Assembly: GCA_018268715.1 (NCBI GenBank)
Contig: JAFDVZ010000011.1
Coordinates: forward strand, 186,001-250,000
DNA length: 64,000 nt
Direction of reading: 5' to 3'
DNA from: Acidobacteriota bacterium
Lineage (GTDB): Bacteria > Acidobacteriota > Terriglobia > Bryobacterales > Bryobacteraceae
Part shown: piece after piece, positions 27,396 to 35,840 of the stretch
Position numbering within the stretch: position 1 is the stretch's first letter
How the letters are laid out: every line of letters begins with the position of its first letter
Program-made: the position numbers and the translations under genes
Notes under the pieces: generated by a model
The model's input: the letters and a program-made list of their open reading frames with translations, nothing else
Told to the model about the DNA's origin: nothing
The model's database searches: none

Positions 27396-29006
27396 CTAAC
27401 GTCCGTAGAGAGATTCGATCTGTCCGGTGGCGCGCGACAGGTCCGCGCGCGCCTGGTTATACCGGTACAGGGCGACGATCTGGTTGTCATTGGCCCGCGC
27501 CAGGCCGTCCTGGGCGGTGATTACTTCGATGTTGCTCGCCACGCCGGCCGAGAAACGGTCCCGGGCCTGGGTCACCTCTTCATCGGCGAGCTTCACGGCC
27601 CGATTCGCCACTTCCACCTGGCTGCGGGCCGAATCGAGCTGAGCGGCCGCCGTCTTCACTTCGAGGGCGATCCGATTGCGTAGCTCCTGGCGATTCTGCG
27701 CAATCTTCTTCAGCTCGATATCGGCCTCGGCCATCTGGGCGCGAATGCGTCCGCCGGTGTACAGAGGGATGTCGAGATTCGCTTGGTAGTTATAGGTCGG
27801 GATCATCGAGCTCACCGTGAGTCCCTGCTGGGCCCAGGCGCCGGTGACGCTCAACTTGGGCAGGCGCTGGTCCGAAGCGGCCCGCCGCTCGAGCTCCAGG
27901 GCTCGGACACGGGCTTCAAGCGCCTGCAACTCGGGGCGGGCGCGGTAGGCGGCCTCGAGACCCTGTTCGGCGTTGAACTCGGGCGTCTCGAAGAAGCTGA
28001 CCTGGTCTACTAATTCGATGTCCTGGGCCGGATCGAGATTCAGCAGCCGCGCCAGGCCGAACAGGGACGTCTTCAGTTGTGTCTCCGACTCGATCAGCCG
28101 CTGGCGCTCGTTCTGGTATTCGACATCGGCGCGCAGCGTGTCGATTTTGGCGCTGACGCCGTTCTTTTGGAGGTCGGTGGCCTGGTCGAGCAGCGCCTTG
28201 GCCAACTCCGCCCGGCTGCGCGCCGCCTTGACGTCGGCCGCCGCCCGCAGCCCCCCCAGGTATTGGGAGACCACCAGGAAGACGTTTTCCTCCCGCACCG
28301 AGGTCCGGTCCGCCTCCGCCGCCCGGACGCCTTCCTTCGACGCCTTGTAGCGGCGGTACACGGCCAGGTCGAGCAGCGGCGCCTCCGCTCCAACCCCCGC
28401 TTGACCGACCCAAAATGGGCCAATATGTTGCGGAAAACCTGCAAATTTGACGCCAATTTGCGCTTCTATGTTCACTCTTCGCACCGCATCCGAGGCCGAA
28501 ATGCCCACCTGCGGCAGCAGCGCCGAACGGCTAAGTCTATTATTTTCTTGCGCTTGAGCAATATTCAGGTTCGCCGTCACCACCCCCGGATTCTGCTTCA
28601 GGGCGGTTTGGACGGCGTCTTTTAGCGTGAGTTTGAGGGGGGCGGCGGAGGCTTGGGCGGCGGCGAGGAGGGCGAGAATCGCCGTAAACCGTAGCAAATG
28701 CTTGCACTTAGGGGTGGCGGCCGCACGCTGGGCGGGGGCTCCGGTGACTTCTTCCACAATGGCGCAGGTCATGGGGTCCGCAACGATGAACGAAACGCCT
28801 GTTTTGTGCAGATTTTCGAGCAAATCGCGCCCGTTATCGTCAATAAACGTCACATCCGAGAGATCAAAAACGGCTTTTCGGCCGTTGCGGACGGACTGGG
28901 CGGTGTCCCAGGATTGCTCGACCTCACGGACCCACGGGCCTATGAGGCGGCCTTCCAGTTTGAATTTCAGTTGTTCCGGGGTGTCGTGAATCGAAATCTT
29001 GAGCAC
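27396..29006 (-). CDS. STAS-domain/TolC outer-membrane efflux fusion protein
   Basis: The frame runs without a stop from a STAS-like domain into a TolC protein. I start it at GTG 29006 (VLKISIHDTPEQ), giving 536 residues; a TTG 16 codons upstream (29054) is also in frame. Residues 1-~88 look like a STAS/anti-sigma-antagonist domain (AVFDLSDVTFIDDNGRDLL). An 11-residue linker (GAPAQRAAATP) precedes an internal Sec signal (LLRFTAILALLAAAQASA). The rest is a typical TolC with two OEP repeats (LKDAVQTALKQNPGV; second ending GQIESLYGR). A TTG at 28697 could start a STAS-free TolC, but no Shine-Dalgarno lies before it. Genes 28 bp downstream encode the adaptor and pump. Confidence 0.8.
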   Translation of the reverse strand: MLKISIHDTPEQLKFKLEGRLIGPWVREVEQSWDTAQSVRNGRKAVFDLSDVTFIDDNGRDLLENLHKTGVSFIVADPMTCAIVEEVTGAPAQRAAATPKCKHLLRFTAILALLAAAQASAAPLKLTLKDAVQTALKQNPGVVTANLNIAQAQENNRLSRSALLPQVGISASDAVRRVNIEAQIGVKFAGFPQHIGPFWVGQAGVGAEAPLLDLAVYRRYKASKEGVRAAEADRTSVREENVFLVVSQYLGGLRAAADVKAARSRAELAKALLDQATDLQKNGVSAKIDTLRADVEYQNERQRLIESETQLKTSLFGLARLLNLDPAQDIELVDQVSFFETPEFNAEQGLEAAYRARPELQALEARVRALELERRAASDQRLPKLSVTGAWAQQGLTVSSMIPTYNYQANLDIPLYTGGRIRAQMAEADIELKKIAQNRQELRNRIALEVKTAAAQLDSARSQVEVANRAVKLADEEVTQARDRFSAGVASNIEVITAQDGLARANDNQIVALYRYNQARADLSRATGQIESLYGR

Positions 29007-29056
29007 GCCATTTTGGGTGCACGATGGGCGCCGGAATAAGTGCTTTGTTTTCAATT

Positions 29057-29092
29057 GGCGCCGAAAGTCGTCGGCGCCGGTATTTCGGCGCC
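29057..29092. repeat. GGCGCCGAAA inverted repeat in the divergent promoter region
   Basis: GGCGCCGAAA (29057-29066) and TTTCGGCGCC (29083-29092) are exact inverse complements separated by 16 bp, which hold another GGCGCC. A fourth GGCGCCGG lies at 29027-29034. The repeat lies between the STAS-TolC gene and the hydrolase gene and directly abuts the hydrolase promoter, so it may be an operator. It could also be a hairpin in RNA. Confidence 0.55.
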
Positions 29093-29094
29093 TG

Positions 29095-29122
29095 CCGACA
29101 TATCGGCTGCGGAGGGTATAAT
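29095..29122 (+). promoter_or_regulatory. Candidate sigma70 promoter of the dienelactone hydrolase gene
   Basis: CCGACA (29095-29100), a 16 bp spacer and TATAAT (29117-29122) precede the gene; TAGGAGGGA then gives a strong ribosome site 5-6 nt before the ATG at 29156. Confidence 0.5.
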
Positions 29123-29155
29123 GCCCGGTACTGGGATGTTTCCTTAGGAGGGATT

Positions 29156-30016
29156 ATGTGCGATCAGGATCATTTTGAAGACGACCGGCGGGAGTTTGAG
29201 GCTCGCGGGTTGGTGACGCGGAAGCAGTTCGGACTGATGCTGGGGGCTGGCGTGGCGATGATGCTGCCGCAGACGGCTCATGCGGTGGCCGTGACTGAAT
29301 CCGATGTGACGGTGAAGACTCCGGATGGGTCGGCGGACTGCTATTTTGTTCATCCAGCGGCGGGGACTGGGGCGGGCGTGCTGGTGTGGCCGGATATCTT
29401 CGGGCTGCGGCCGGCTTTCCGGCAGATGGGTAAGCGGTTGGCCGAATCCGGGTACTCGGTGCTGGTGGTGAATCCGTTCTATCGCGCCAAGAAGGCTCCG
29501 ACGGCGCCGGATGGGGCTAGCACGCCGATCCAGGATGTACGGCCGCTGGCCATGGGGCTCAATGAGACGACCCACTTCACGGACGCCAAGGCGTTTGTGG
29601 CGTGGCTCGATGAGCAGAAGTCCGTGGCGAAGGGCCGCAAGATCGGGACGCAGGGGTATTGCATGGGCGGTCCGATGGCCTTCAGGACCGCGGCGGCCGT
29701 GCCGGACCGGGTGGGCGCGGTGGCGTCGTTCCACGGCGGCGGACTGGTGACCGAGGCGCCGAATAGTCCGCATCTGCAGGCCTCGAAGACGCACGCGAAG
29801 TTCCTGGTGGCGGTGGCCGAGAACGATGACAAACGGTCGCCGAAGGATAAGGACGTCATGCGGGAGACGTTCACCAAGGCCAGCGTCGAGGCCGAAATCG
29901 AGGTCTATGGCGCGGCCCATGGGTGGTGCCCGCCGGATTCCCGGGTCTACAACCAGGAGTTGGCCGAGAAAGCCTGGGGACGGCTGCTGGCGCTGTACGG
30001 CAAGGCGTTGGCCTGA
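29156..30016 (+). CDS. Exported dienelactone hydrolase family protein
   Basis: The 286-residue protein starts at MCDQDHFEDD, chosen because AGGAGGGA lies just upstream; a longer in-frame start lacks one. Residues ~22-45 form a Tat- or Sec-like signal (TRKQFGLMLGAGVAMMLPQ), preceded by a 20-residue acidic extension. The alpha/beta-hydrolase core has the DLH nucleophile Cys169 in GYCMGG and the catalytic His in AHGW. The Asp is in the ENDDKR loop. DLH enzymes hydrolyse dienelactones or related esters and lactones. It is followed 5 bp later by a P1 peptidase gene, so the two probably form an operon. Confidence 0.88.
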   Translation: MCDQDHFEDDRREFEARGLVTRKQFGLMLGAGVAMMLPQTAHAVAVTESDVTVKTPDGSADCYFVHPAAGTGAGVLVWPDIFGLRPAFRQMGKRLAESGYSVLVVNPFYRAKKAPTAPDGASTPIQDVRPLAMGLNETTHFTDAKAFVAWLDEQKSVAKGRKIGTQGYCMGGPMAFRTAAAVPDRVGAVASFHGGGLVTEAPNSPHLQASKTHAKFLVAVAENDDKRSPKDKDVMRETFTKASVEAEIEVYGAAHGWCPPDSRVYNQELAEKAWGRLLALYGKALA

Positions 30017-30021
30017 TCGCC

Positions 30022-31131
30022 ATGAAACGGCTGGGGTGGGTGCTGCTGCCGGTGCTTGCCTTCGGGGCGGAGCGCGCGCGGGATCTCGGCGTTCCCTTTG
30101 ACGGCAAACCGGGCGAGTGGAACGCCATCACGGACGTGAAGGGCGTGGAGGTCGGCTATCGCACGCTGATCGAGGGCGCCGGGCCGCGGGCGGTGCGGAC
30201 CGGCGTCACCGCGGTCTGGCCTCGCGGCAAGGAGTCCGTCGAGCCGGTGTTCGCCGGGTGGTTCTCCTTGAACGGCAACGGCGAGATGACGGGCACGGCC
30301 TGGGTGGACGAGGGCGGCCTGCTGAGCGGACCGGTTCTGATCACGAATACGCACAGCGTCGGGACGGTGCGGGACGCCTTCATCAAGTGGCAGGTGCGGC
30401 GGGCCAAGCCGGGCGCGGAGCCGGACGAATGGTCGCTGCCGGTGGTGGCCGAGACCTGGGACGGCTACCTGAATGACGTCAATGGATTTCATGTGACGGA
30501 GGCGGATACGGCGGCGGCGCTCGAGAGCGCCCGGAGCGGGCCGGTGCGGGAAGGCAATGTGGGCGGCGGGACCGGGATGGTCTGCTACGGGTTCAAGGGC
30601 GGGACGGGGACTTCGTCGCGGCGCGTGGGCGAGTACACGGTGGGCGTGCTGGTGCAGTGCAATTGCGGGCGGCGGGCGCAGTTGCAGATTGCGGGAGCGC
30701 CGGTGGGGCGCGAAATTATGGACGCGATCCCGTATGCGAGCAATGGCCAGCCGCGCGATGACGTCGGCTCCATCATCATCACGGTGGCTACGGATGCGCC
30801 GCTGGCGGCGCATCAACTGAAGCGGCTGGCGCGGCGGGCTTCGCTGGGGCTGGCGCGGACGGGGTCGGTTTCGGGGAATGGGTCGGGGGATATCTTCATC
30901 GCGTTTTCAACAGCGAATCCGAACGCCGGGCAGGCGAAGGGGCTGGTTACGGTGACGATGCTGCCGAATGAGGAGATGAATCCGCTCTTCGAGGGCGTGG
31001 TGCAGGCGACCGAGGAAGCCATCGTCAACGCGATGGCGGGGGCCGAAACGATGACCGGCGTTCAGGGACATCGGGTGATCGCGCTGCCGCATGACCGGTT
31101 GCGGGAGACGATGCGGAAGTACGGGCGTTGA
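30022..31131 (+). CDS. P1 family self-processing aminopeptidase (DmpA/BapA type)
   Basis: The 369-residue protein starts at MKRLGWVLLPVLAFG, a signal peptide. It aligns well with DmpA, including GGGTGMVCYGFKGGTGTSSR-like segments (194-200). The self-cleavage site fits exactly: Gly249-Ser250 in DVGSIIITVATDAPL, the N-terminal nucleophile of the beta chain in DmpA. The enzyme would be cut into alpha and beta chains and act as an N-terminal nucleophile hydrolase on D-amino-acid or beta-amino-acid peptides. It is cotranscribed with the dienelactone hydrolase gene (5 bp gap). Confidence 0.9.
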   Translation: MKRLGWVLLPVLAFGAERARDLGVPFDGKPGEWNAITDVKGVEVGYRTLIEGAGPRAVRTGVTAVWPRGKESVEPVFAGWFSLNGNGEMTGTAWVDEGGLLSGPVLITNTHSVGTVRDAFIKWQVRRAKPGAEPDEWSLPVVAETWDGYLNDVNGFHVTEADTAAALESARSGPVREGNVGGGTGMVCYGFKGGTGTSSRRVGEYTVGVLVQCNCGRRAQLQIAGAPVGREIMDAIPYASNGQPRDDVGSIIITVATDAPLAAHQLKRLARRASLGLARTGSVSGNGSGDIFIAFSTANPNAGQAKGLVTVTMLPNEEMNPLFEGVVQATEEAIVNAMAGAETMTGVQGHRVIALPHDRLRETMRKYGR

Positions 31132-31152
31132 GCGGAGCGGTTGCGGCTCCAT

Positions 31153-31158
31153 TACTAT
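31153..31158 (+). promoter_or_regulatory. Candidate -10 box of the isomerase gene
   Basis: TACTAT ends 7 nt before the ATG at 31166, which would give a leaderless transcript. TTGAGC at 31128-31133 is the best -35 match but at a long 19 bp spacing. Confidence 0.3.
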
Positions 31159-31165
31159 CGTTGGT

Positions 31166-32089
31166 ATGACACGCCGCAATTTGCTCAAGCTTGCCGCCAC
31201 GGCCGCGGCGGCGCCCGCGGTTGGATCCGCCCGGCCCGCCCCCAGGATTCCTATCGCGGTCTCCACGTTGGGCTGCCCCAAGTGGGACTGGAATACGATC
31301 GTCAAGAACACCTCCGGGTGGGGGTTCGCGGCGCTCGAATTGCGCGGCATACAGGACCAGATGGACCTGCCAAAGTGCGCGGAATTCAACGGCACGCGGC
31401 TGGCGGGGACGCTGGCGGACCTGGCCGCGGTGGGACTGAAGGTCTCGGACCTGGGCGCTTCGGCGCAGATGCATGAGGCGGATCCGGCCAAGCGCGCCAA
31501 GTACATGGACGAGGCCCGGCGGTTCATCGACCTGGCTCACGCCATGCATGTTCCTTATGTGCGGGTGTTTCCGAACCAGTTCATTCCGGGCGAGGACCAC
31601 AAGGTCACGTTCGCGCGGATTGCCGAAGGGCTGCATCAGTTAGGGGAATACGCGCGGCCGGGCGCGGTGACCGTCATCGTCGAGTCCCATGGGGAGTTCC
31701 GGCGGGCCGAGGATATCGTTCCGATTATCGACGGGGCGAAGTCGAAGAATGTCGCGTTCCTGTGGGACGCGCACCATACGTGCGTCGAGGGCGAGAAGCC
31801 CGCCGACACGTTCCGCGACCTGGGCAAGTACATACGGCATACGCACCTGAAGGACTCCGTGCCGGTTCCCGGCAAGAGCAAGGAAGACCGCCATTACGTG
31901 CTGACGGGGAAGGGCGAAATCCCGGTCAAAGAGACGGTGCGGGTGTTGGCGAAGGGCGGCTATAAGGGCTACTACTGCTTTGAATGGGAGAAGCGGTGGC
32001 ACCCCGATATCGATGAGCCGGAGGTCGCGTTTCCACACTACGCGAAAACGATGCGGGAATACCTGGCGGAGTTTGGGGTGAGGAGCTAG
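31166..32089 (+). CDS. Tat-exported sugar phosphate isomerase/epimerase family (TIM barrel) protein
   Basis: The 307-residue protein starts at MTRRNLLKLAATAAAAPA, a twin-arginine signal. The mature part is an AP-endonuclease-2-type TIM barrel (STLGCPKWDWNTIVKN; RVFPNQF; VIVESHGEF; WDAHHTCVEGEKP; HTHLKDSVP; YKGYYCFEWEKRW), with His and Glu/Asp metal ligands in expected places. Such proteins act as sugar isomerases, epimerases or inosose dehydratases; secreted forms are frequent in Acidobacteria and Planctomycetes near Gfo/Idh genes. The stop is buried in the convergent membrane protein gene, which overlaps it by 164 bp. Confidence 0.88.
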   Translation: MTRRNLLKLAATAAAAPAVGSARPAPRIPIAVSTLGCPKWDWNTIVKNTSGWGFAALELRGIQDQMDLPKCAEFNGTRLAGTLADLAAVGLKVSDLGASAQMHEADPAKRAKYMDEARRFIDLAHAMHVPYVRVFPNQFIPGEDHKVTFARIAEGLHQLGEYARPGAVTVIVESHGEFRRAEDIVPIIDGAKSKNVAFLWDAHHTCVEGEKPADTFRDLGKYIRHTHLKDSVPVPGKSKEDRHYVLTGKGEIPVKETVRVLAKGGYKGYYCFEWEKRWHPDIDEPEVAFPHYAKTMREYLAEFGVRS

Positions 32090-33614
32090 GCTCGCAGACG
32101 GGCGCGACTTCGATGATGGCGTAGCCTGGTTCCCGGTCCTGATAGCGGAGAGCGAAACGGCCCGGACAGCGGCTGGCGACCTGGGGCAGGATGCGGCGGA
32201 AGGCCGCGCCTTCGGCGAAACCGTTCATGGGCGTCAGCAACAGGTACCGGACATGATGGCGATCGAGGTTTTCGATGAGATCGTCCGCTGTTCCGACGCC
32301 TCCGCCGTGGTTCGAGTATAAGAGCTCGAAATTGTCCGAGGCGAACAGGCGGATCGCCGGGCGGTGGGTTTCGAGGTGGATCTGCGGGTCGTTGTTCGCG
32401 GCCAGGACCGCGTCCGACGGCGTGTTGCGGCGGATCCAATCGTAGAGACGGGCGGTGGCCGCTGGGTCGTCGAGTTCGGCGGGCATCCAGGAGACCGGGC
32501 GGCCGGCGTGCAGGGACTTCGCGGCTCCTACGAGCGTCGTCAATGAGGCTATGGCGACCAGCGTAGCTAGCGCCAGGCTGGCTCGGGGCCACTCACGCAG
32601 GCGCAGGGCCACGAAGATCGCCGCTATGGGCAGCACCGGGAGCACGTAGCGGAAGGGCGGTCCGAGCCAGCCCGCCAGTACGAGCATCGAGATGACCAGC
32701 CAGAGCGCGGCCGCCGACATCGCTCGGAGACGGGCGGTGGTTTCGATGGCCAGGGGAATGAGCAGGACCAGGCCGAGGGCCGCGCCGACCCAGCCGAACG
32801 GCGTGTTCACCAGGACGTGGAACGATGACCCTAGCATCGCCGCGTTTACGCCCAAGACGGCGGCTTTCCGGTCGAGGCCGGGCTGGGTGAGCAGACTGCC
32901 CTGCTGGTAGGACGCTTTTGAGTAATACGCCAGCACCGGGTCCTGTGGGGCGGGTTGGCTGCGCTGCCAGGCGATCCAGGGCAGGCAGACGGCGCCCGCT
33001 AGCGCGCCGAACAGGAGCGCTTCGCGGATCCGACGGCGGGATCCTAGCGCGACCAGGCCGGCCAGGATCAGCGCCGCGCCTACCGTGCGCGTGAGGAACG
33101 CCGCTCCGCATTCGATGGCGGCGAGAGCGGGCCAGAACCACCAGCGGGACGGGGGCGAGCGATCCTCAATGTTCATCAGATGCAGGAGCGCGACGGTCGA
33201 GAGGGCGCAGAACAGGGCGTCGGGCAGGACGGCGGTGAAGATGAACAGCGCCCAACGGCCGGCTACCGCGGCGAGGCTGACCCAGGCGGCGCGCTGGGCG
33301 TCCAGGCCGTTGCGGCGGGCGAGAGTCCACACGGCCCATACCCAGAGGGCCGTGCAGATGGCCGACAACGGCTTGAATACCGCTGGCCAACGCCATAGGG
33401 CCGCCAACATGGCCGGGTAAAGGAACGGGTATTTGGTTTGGGGCGGTTGGCCGGGGAGGCTCGCGATGCGGTAGCCATCGCCGGCGACGAGCGATTCCGC
33501 CGTGGCCAGATACAGGCCGTCGTCGTGAAACAGGGCGGTGTGCGACGTCAGGGATGCGGCGGTGTAGGCGATGGCGAGCATCGCGATCAGCAGCCATGGC
33601 GCAAGGCGTCCCAC
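31926..33614 (-). CDS. GT-C type membrane glycosyltransferase (PMT/ArnT-like)
   Basis: The 562-residue protein has about 10-12 membrane helices. HTALFHDDGLYLATAESLVAG near residue 25 is the first-loop acidic motif of GT-C glycosyltransferases (PMT, ArnT, family 39), which use polyprenyl-linked sugars. A large soluble C-terminal portion includes AANNDPQIHLETHRPAIR and HHVRYLLLTP. The conserved part ends around IIEVAPVC near 32090. The last ~54 residues are Pro/Ser-rich and lie antisense to the isomerase gene (31926-32089); the gene probably ends earlier in relatives. The role may be envelope or polysaccharide glycosylation. Confidence 0.75.
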   Translation of the reverse strand: MGRLAPWLLIAMLAIAYTAASLTSHTALFHDDGLYLATAESLVAGDGYRIASLPGQPPQTKYPFLYPAMLAALWRWPAVFKPLSAICTALWVWAVWTLARRNGLDAQRAAWVSLAAVAGRWALFIFTAVLPDALFCALSTVALLHLMNIEDRSPPSRWWFWPALAAIECGAAFLTRTVGAALILAGLVALGSRRRIREALLFGALAGAVCLPWIAWQRSQPAPQDPVLAYYSKASYQQGSLLTQPGLDRKAAVLGVNAAMLGSSFHVLVNTPFGWVGAALGLVLLIPLAIETTARLRAMSAAALWLVISMLVLAGWLGPPFRYVLPVLPIAAIFVALRLREWPRASLALATLVAIASLTTLVGAAKSLHAGRPVSWMPAELDDPAATARLYDWIRRNTPSDAVLAANNDPQIHLETHRPAIRLFASDNFELLYSNHGGGVGTADDLIENLDRHHVRYLLLTPMNGFAEGAAFRRILPQVASRCPGRFALRYQDREPGYAIIEVAPVCEPSSSPQTPPGIPASFSRSVETRPPAHRYRGATASPIQSSSSPYSRPSPTPAPSL

Positions 33615-33654
33615 AGAGGTTCAATCGGCGGGTTCGGCCCGGATCTGCACGGCG

Positions 33655-33663
33655 TGGGATAAT
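33655..33663 (+). promoter_or_regulatory. Candidate extended -10 promoter of the DUF4920 gene
   Basis: TGG followed by GATAAT (33658-33663) forms an extended -10. It ends 7 nt before the ATG at 33671, again fitting a leaderless start. Confidence 0.4.
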
Positions 33664-33670
33664 TCCGGTT

Positions 33671-34126
33671 ATGCGAGTCCTGATACCAGCCTTCCTTATT
33701 TTCGCTTCCGGCGTCGTGAGCGCCGAGGTTAAGCTTGGCAAGCCGCTTGAATTGAAGGAACCCATGACGGTGGCCGCGGTGACGGCGAAACCAGCGGCTT
33801 TCGTGGATAAGACCGTGCAGGTGAAGGGCAAGGTCACCGAGGTTTGCCAGATGATGGGCTGCTGGATGGCGCTGGCCGACACCGATTCGAACCAGACGAT
33901 CCGGATCAAGGTAAAGGACGGCGACATCGTGTTTCCGAAAGACGCGGCGGGCAAGATGGCGATCGCCGAGGGCAAGTTGGTGAAGATCACGATGACCAAG
34001 GAACAGGTGATCGCGCAGGCTAAGCACGAGGCCGAGGAACAGGGCCGGAAATTCGATGCGGCCAAGGTGAAGGGGCCTAGCGTCAGCTACCAGATCCAGG
34101 GGTCGGGCGCCGTCATCCTGGACTGA
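33671..34126 (+). CDS. Exported DUF4920 protein
   Basis: The 151-residue protein has a signal peptide (LIPAFLIFASGVVSA). The mature part is an OB-like beta fold with AAFVDKTVQVKGKVTEVC, then QMMGCWMALAD, where the Cys and Met residues could bind copper or heme. IRIKVKDGDIVFPKDAAGK is the hallmark of DUF4920. The family is seen near metal-handling and thiol proteins, but its function is unknown. It stands divergent from the glycosyltransferase and 44 bp ahead of the TPR operon. Confidence 0.85.
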   Translation: MRVLIPAFLIFASGVVSAEVKLGKPLELKEPMTVAAVTAKPAAFVDKTVQVKGKVTEVCQMMGCWMALADTDSNQTIRIKVKDGDIVFPKDAAGKMAIAEGKLVKITMTKEQVIAQAKHEAEEQGRKFDAAKVKGPSVSYQIQGSGAVILD

Positions 34127-34170
34127 CGGAGTTTCTCACAGAGGGCGCGACGGGAGACTGAGATCACAGC

Positions 34171-35400
34171 ATGTTGGTGGGTGTTTGGACTGCCGTTTTG
34201 CTTTGCTTGCAGGCTCCGTCTCCGGCCCCGGATCCGCTCGCCGCGGGACTACGCGCACTGGAGCAGAATAATTACCCGGCCGCGGTGGAGGCTTTGACAA
34301 AAGCTGCCGCCGCGGATCCTAAGGATTACTCGATACGGTTTAATCTGGCGCTTGCGGAGTCGCTCGCCGGGCGTGATCGCGAGGCCATCGAGGATTATCG
34401 CAAGACGCTCGAACTGAAGCCGGGGCTGTATCAGGCGAACCTGAATCTGGGGATCCTGCTGCTTCGGAATCGGCAGGCCGAGGCCGCGGTCTTGCCGCTT
34501 GAGGCGGCTCGGGCGGCGAAACCCGCTGAGCTGAGGCCCTCCTTGTACTACGCCGATGCTCTGCTGGCTGCTGGACGGTTCGATGCGGCGGTGGATGCGT
34601 TTCAGAATGTCCTGAAATTGAAAACTGATTCGGCCGCCGCAGAGTCCGGGTTGGGGCGGGCGCTGGCGCACAAGGGGCAGTTGGATGCAGCGGCTCCGCA
34701 TCTGGAGAATGCCGCGCGGCTCGATGCGGCTTTCAGCGATGGATTGCTTGAGTTGGGAGACTTGTACGAGAAAGATAAGCGTACGGCCGAGGCCGTGGCG
34801 CTGTATGCGAAGTTTCCCGACAACGCCGCCGCGCAGGAGCGCGCCGGGCAATTGCTGCTGGCGGCGGGCGACAAAGCCGGGGCCGTTCCCCACCTGGAGG
34901 CGGCGGTCAAGATGTCGCCCAGTTCGGCGAACCGGCTGGCGCTGGCCACTGCCTATTTTGGAACCAAGGAGCTGGACAAGGGCGTCAAGACGTTGAATGA
35001 GGCGCTGGCGGCGGATGCTCGGAACTTCGACCTGCGCATGCTGGCGGGGCGCGCGTTGCGGGATTTGAAGCAGTATCCGAACGCCGCGAAACAGTTCATG
35101 ACGGCCGCCAATCTGAAGCCCGATTCGGTGGAGGCCTGGAATGAGTTAGCCGCTTCGCTGGTGTTGGGCGATAATTATGAGCCGGCGATCGCGGCGCTCG
35201 ATAAATTGAAGACGCTGGGGGCTGAGTCGCCGTCGCACTTATACCTGCGGGCGATTATTCTGGACAAGATGAAGCTGCTGCCGGAGGCGCTCGATTACTA
35301 TAATCGATTCCTGGCGGCGAGTCATGACAAGTTTCCGGACGAGGAGTTCAAGGCCCGGCAACGCGCTCGGATTATCCAAAGGGAGTTAAGCAAACGATGA
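34171..35400 (+). CDS. Exported tetratricopeptide repeat protein
   Basis: The 409-residue protein starts with a short signal (LVGVWTAVLLCLQ) and is made almost fully of TPR units of about 34 residues: LEQNNYPAAVEALTKAAAADP, GRDREAIEDYRKTLELKPG, GRFDAAVDAFQNVLKLK and others, roughly 10 repeats. It probably works as a periplasmic scaffold. The stop overlaps the next start by 4 bp (ATGA at 35397), so translation is coupled with the two small exported helical proteins that follow. I cannot assign a process. Confidence 0.85.
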   Translation: MLVGVWTAVLLCLQAPSPAPDPLAAGLRALEQNNYPAAVEALTKAAAADPKDYSIRFNLALAESLAGRDREAIEDYRKTLELKPGLYQANLNLGILLLRNRQAEAAVLPLEAARAAKPAELRPSLYYADALLAAGRFDAAVDAFQNVLKLKTDSAAAESGLGRALAHKGQLDAAAPHLENAARLDAAFSDGLLELGDLYEKDKRTAEAVALYAKFPDNAAAQERAGQLLLAAGDKAGAVPHLEAAVKMSPSSANRLALATAYFGTKELDKGVKTLNEALAADARNFDLRMLAGRALRDLKQYPNAAKQFMTAANLKPDSVEAWNELAASLVLGDNYEPAIAALDKLKTLGAESPSHLYLRAIILDKMKLLPEALDYYNRFLAASHDKFPDEEFKARQRARIIQRELSKR

Positions 35401-35828
35401 AGGCGATGGCCGTTTTCGCGTTCTCGATGGCGATGGCGGCGGGCGCCGATCTGGCCGCCGTGAAGGCGGAGCCGAATCCCGAAAGGCGGGCGAAACTGGC
35501 GATCGACCACGCGAACGAGGAAGTGAACGCGGCGGGCAAGGCCTATTCGAACGGGGACGCCAGGGCGGCGATGGCGGCGGTGCGGGAGATCGTGGAATCG
35601 GTGGATTTGTGCAAGGCGTCGCTCGAGGCCACGGGCAAGGATGCGCGGAAGAGCCCCCGGCCCTTCAAGCGGGCGGAGATGGAGATTCGCGAGTTGCTGC
35701 GGCGGTTGAAGACGCTCGAGAACGATTTCAGCGTGGATGACCGGCCGGCGGTGGTGGAGGCCGAGCAGCATCTGCAGGAAGTTCACGACGACCTGATCCA
35801 GCAGATCATGACCAAGAAGAAGAAGTAG
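35397..35828 (+). CDS. Small exported helical protein, function unknown
   Basis: I do not recognise the family. The 143-residue protein has a signal peptide (MKAMAVFAFSMAMAAGA) and a mature part that is mostly charged helix (NPERRAKLAIDHANEEVNAA; AEMEIRELLRRLKTLENDF), possibly a coiled coil. It ends in a lysine run. The start overlaps the TPR gene by 4 bp and the next gene begins 12 bp later, so the trio forms one operon. Confidence 0.75.
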   Translation: MKAMAVFAFSMAMAAGADLAAVKAEPNPERRAKLAIDHANEEVNAAGKAYSNGDARAAMAAVREIVESVDLCKASLEATGKDARKSPRPFKRAEMEIRELLRRLKTLENDFSVDDRPAVVEAEQHLQEVHDDLIQQIMTKKKK

Positions 35829-35840
35829 CGGGAGGTCCGG

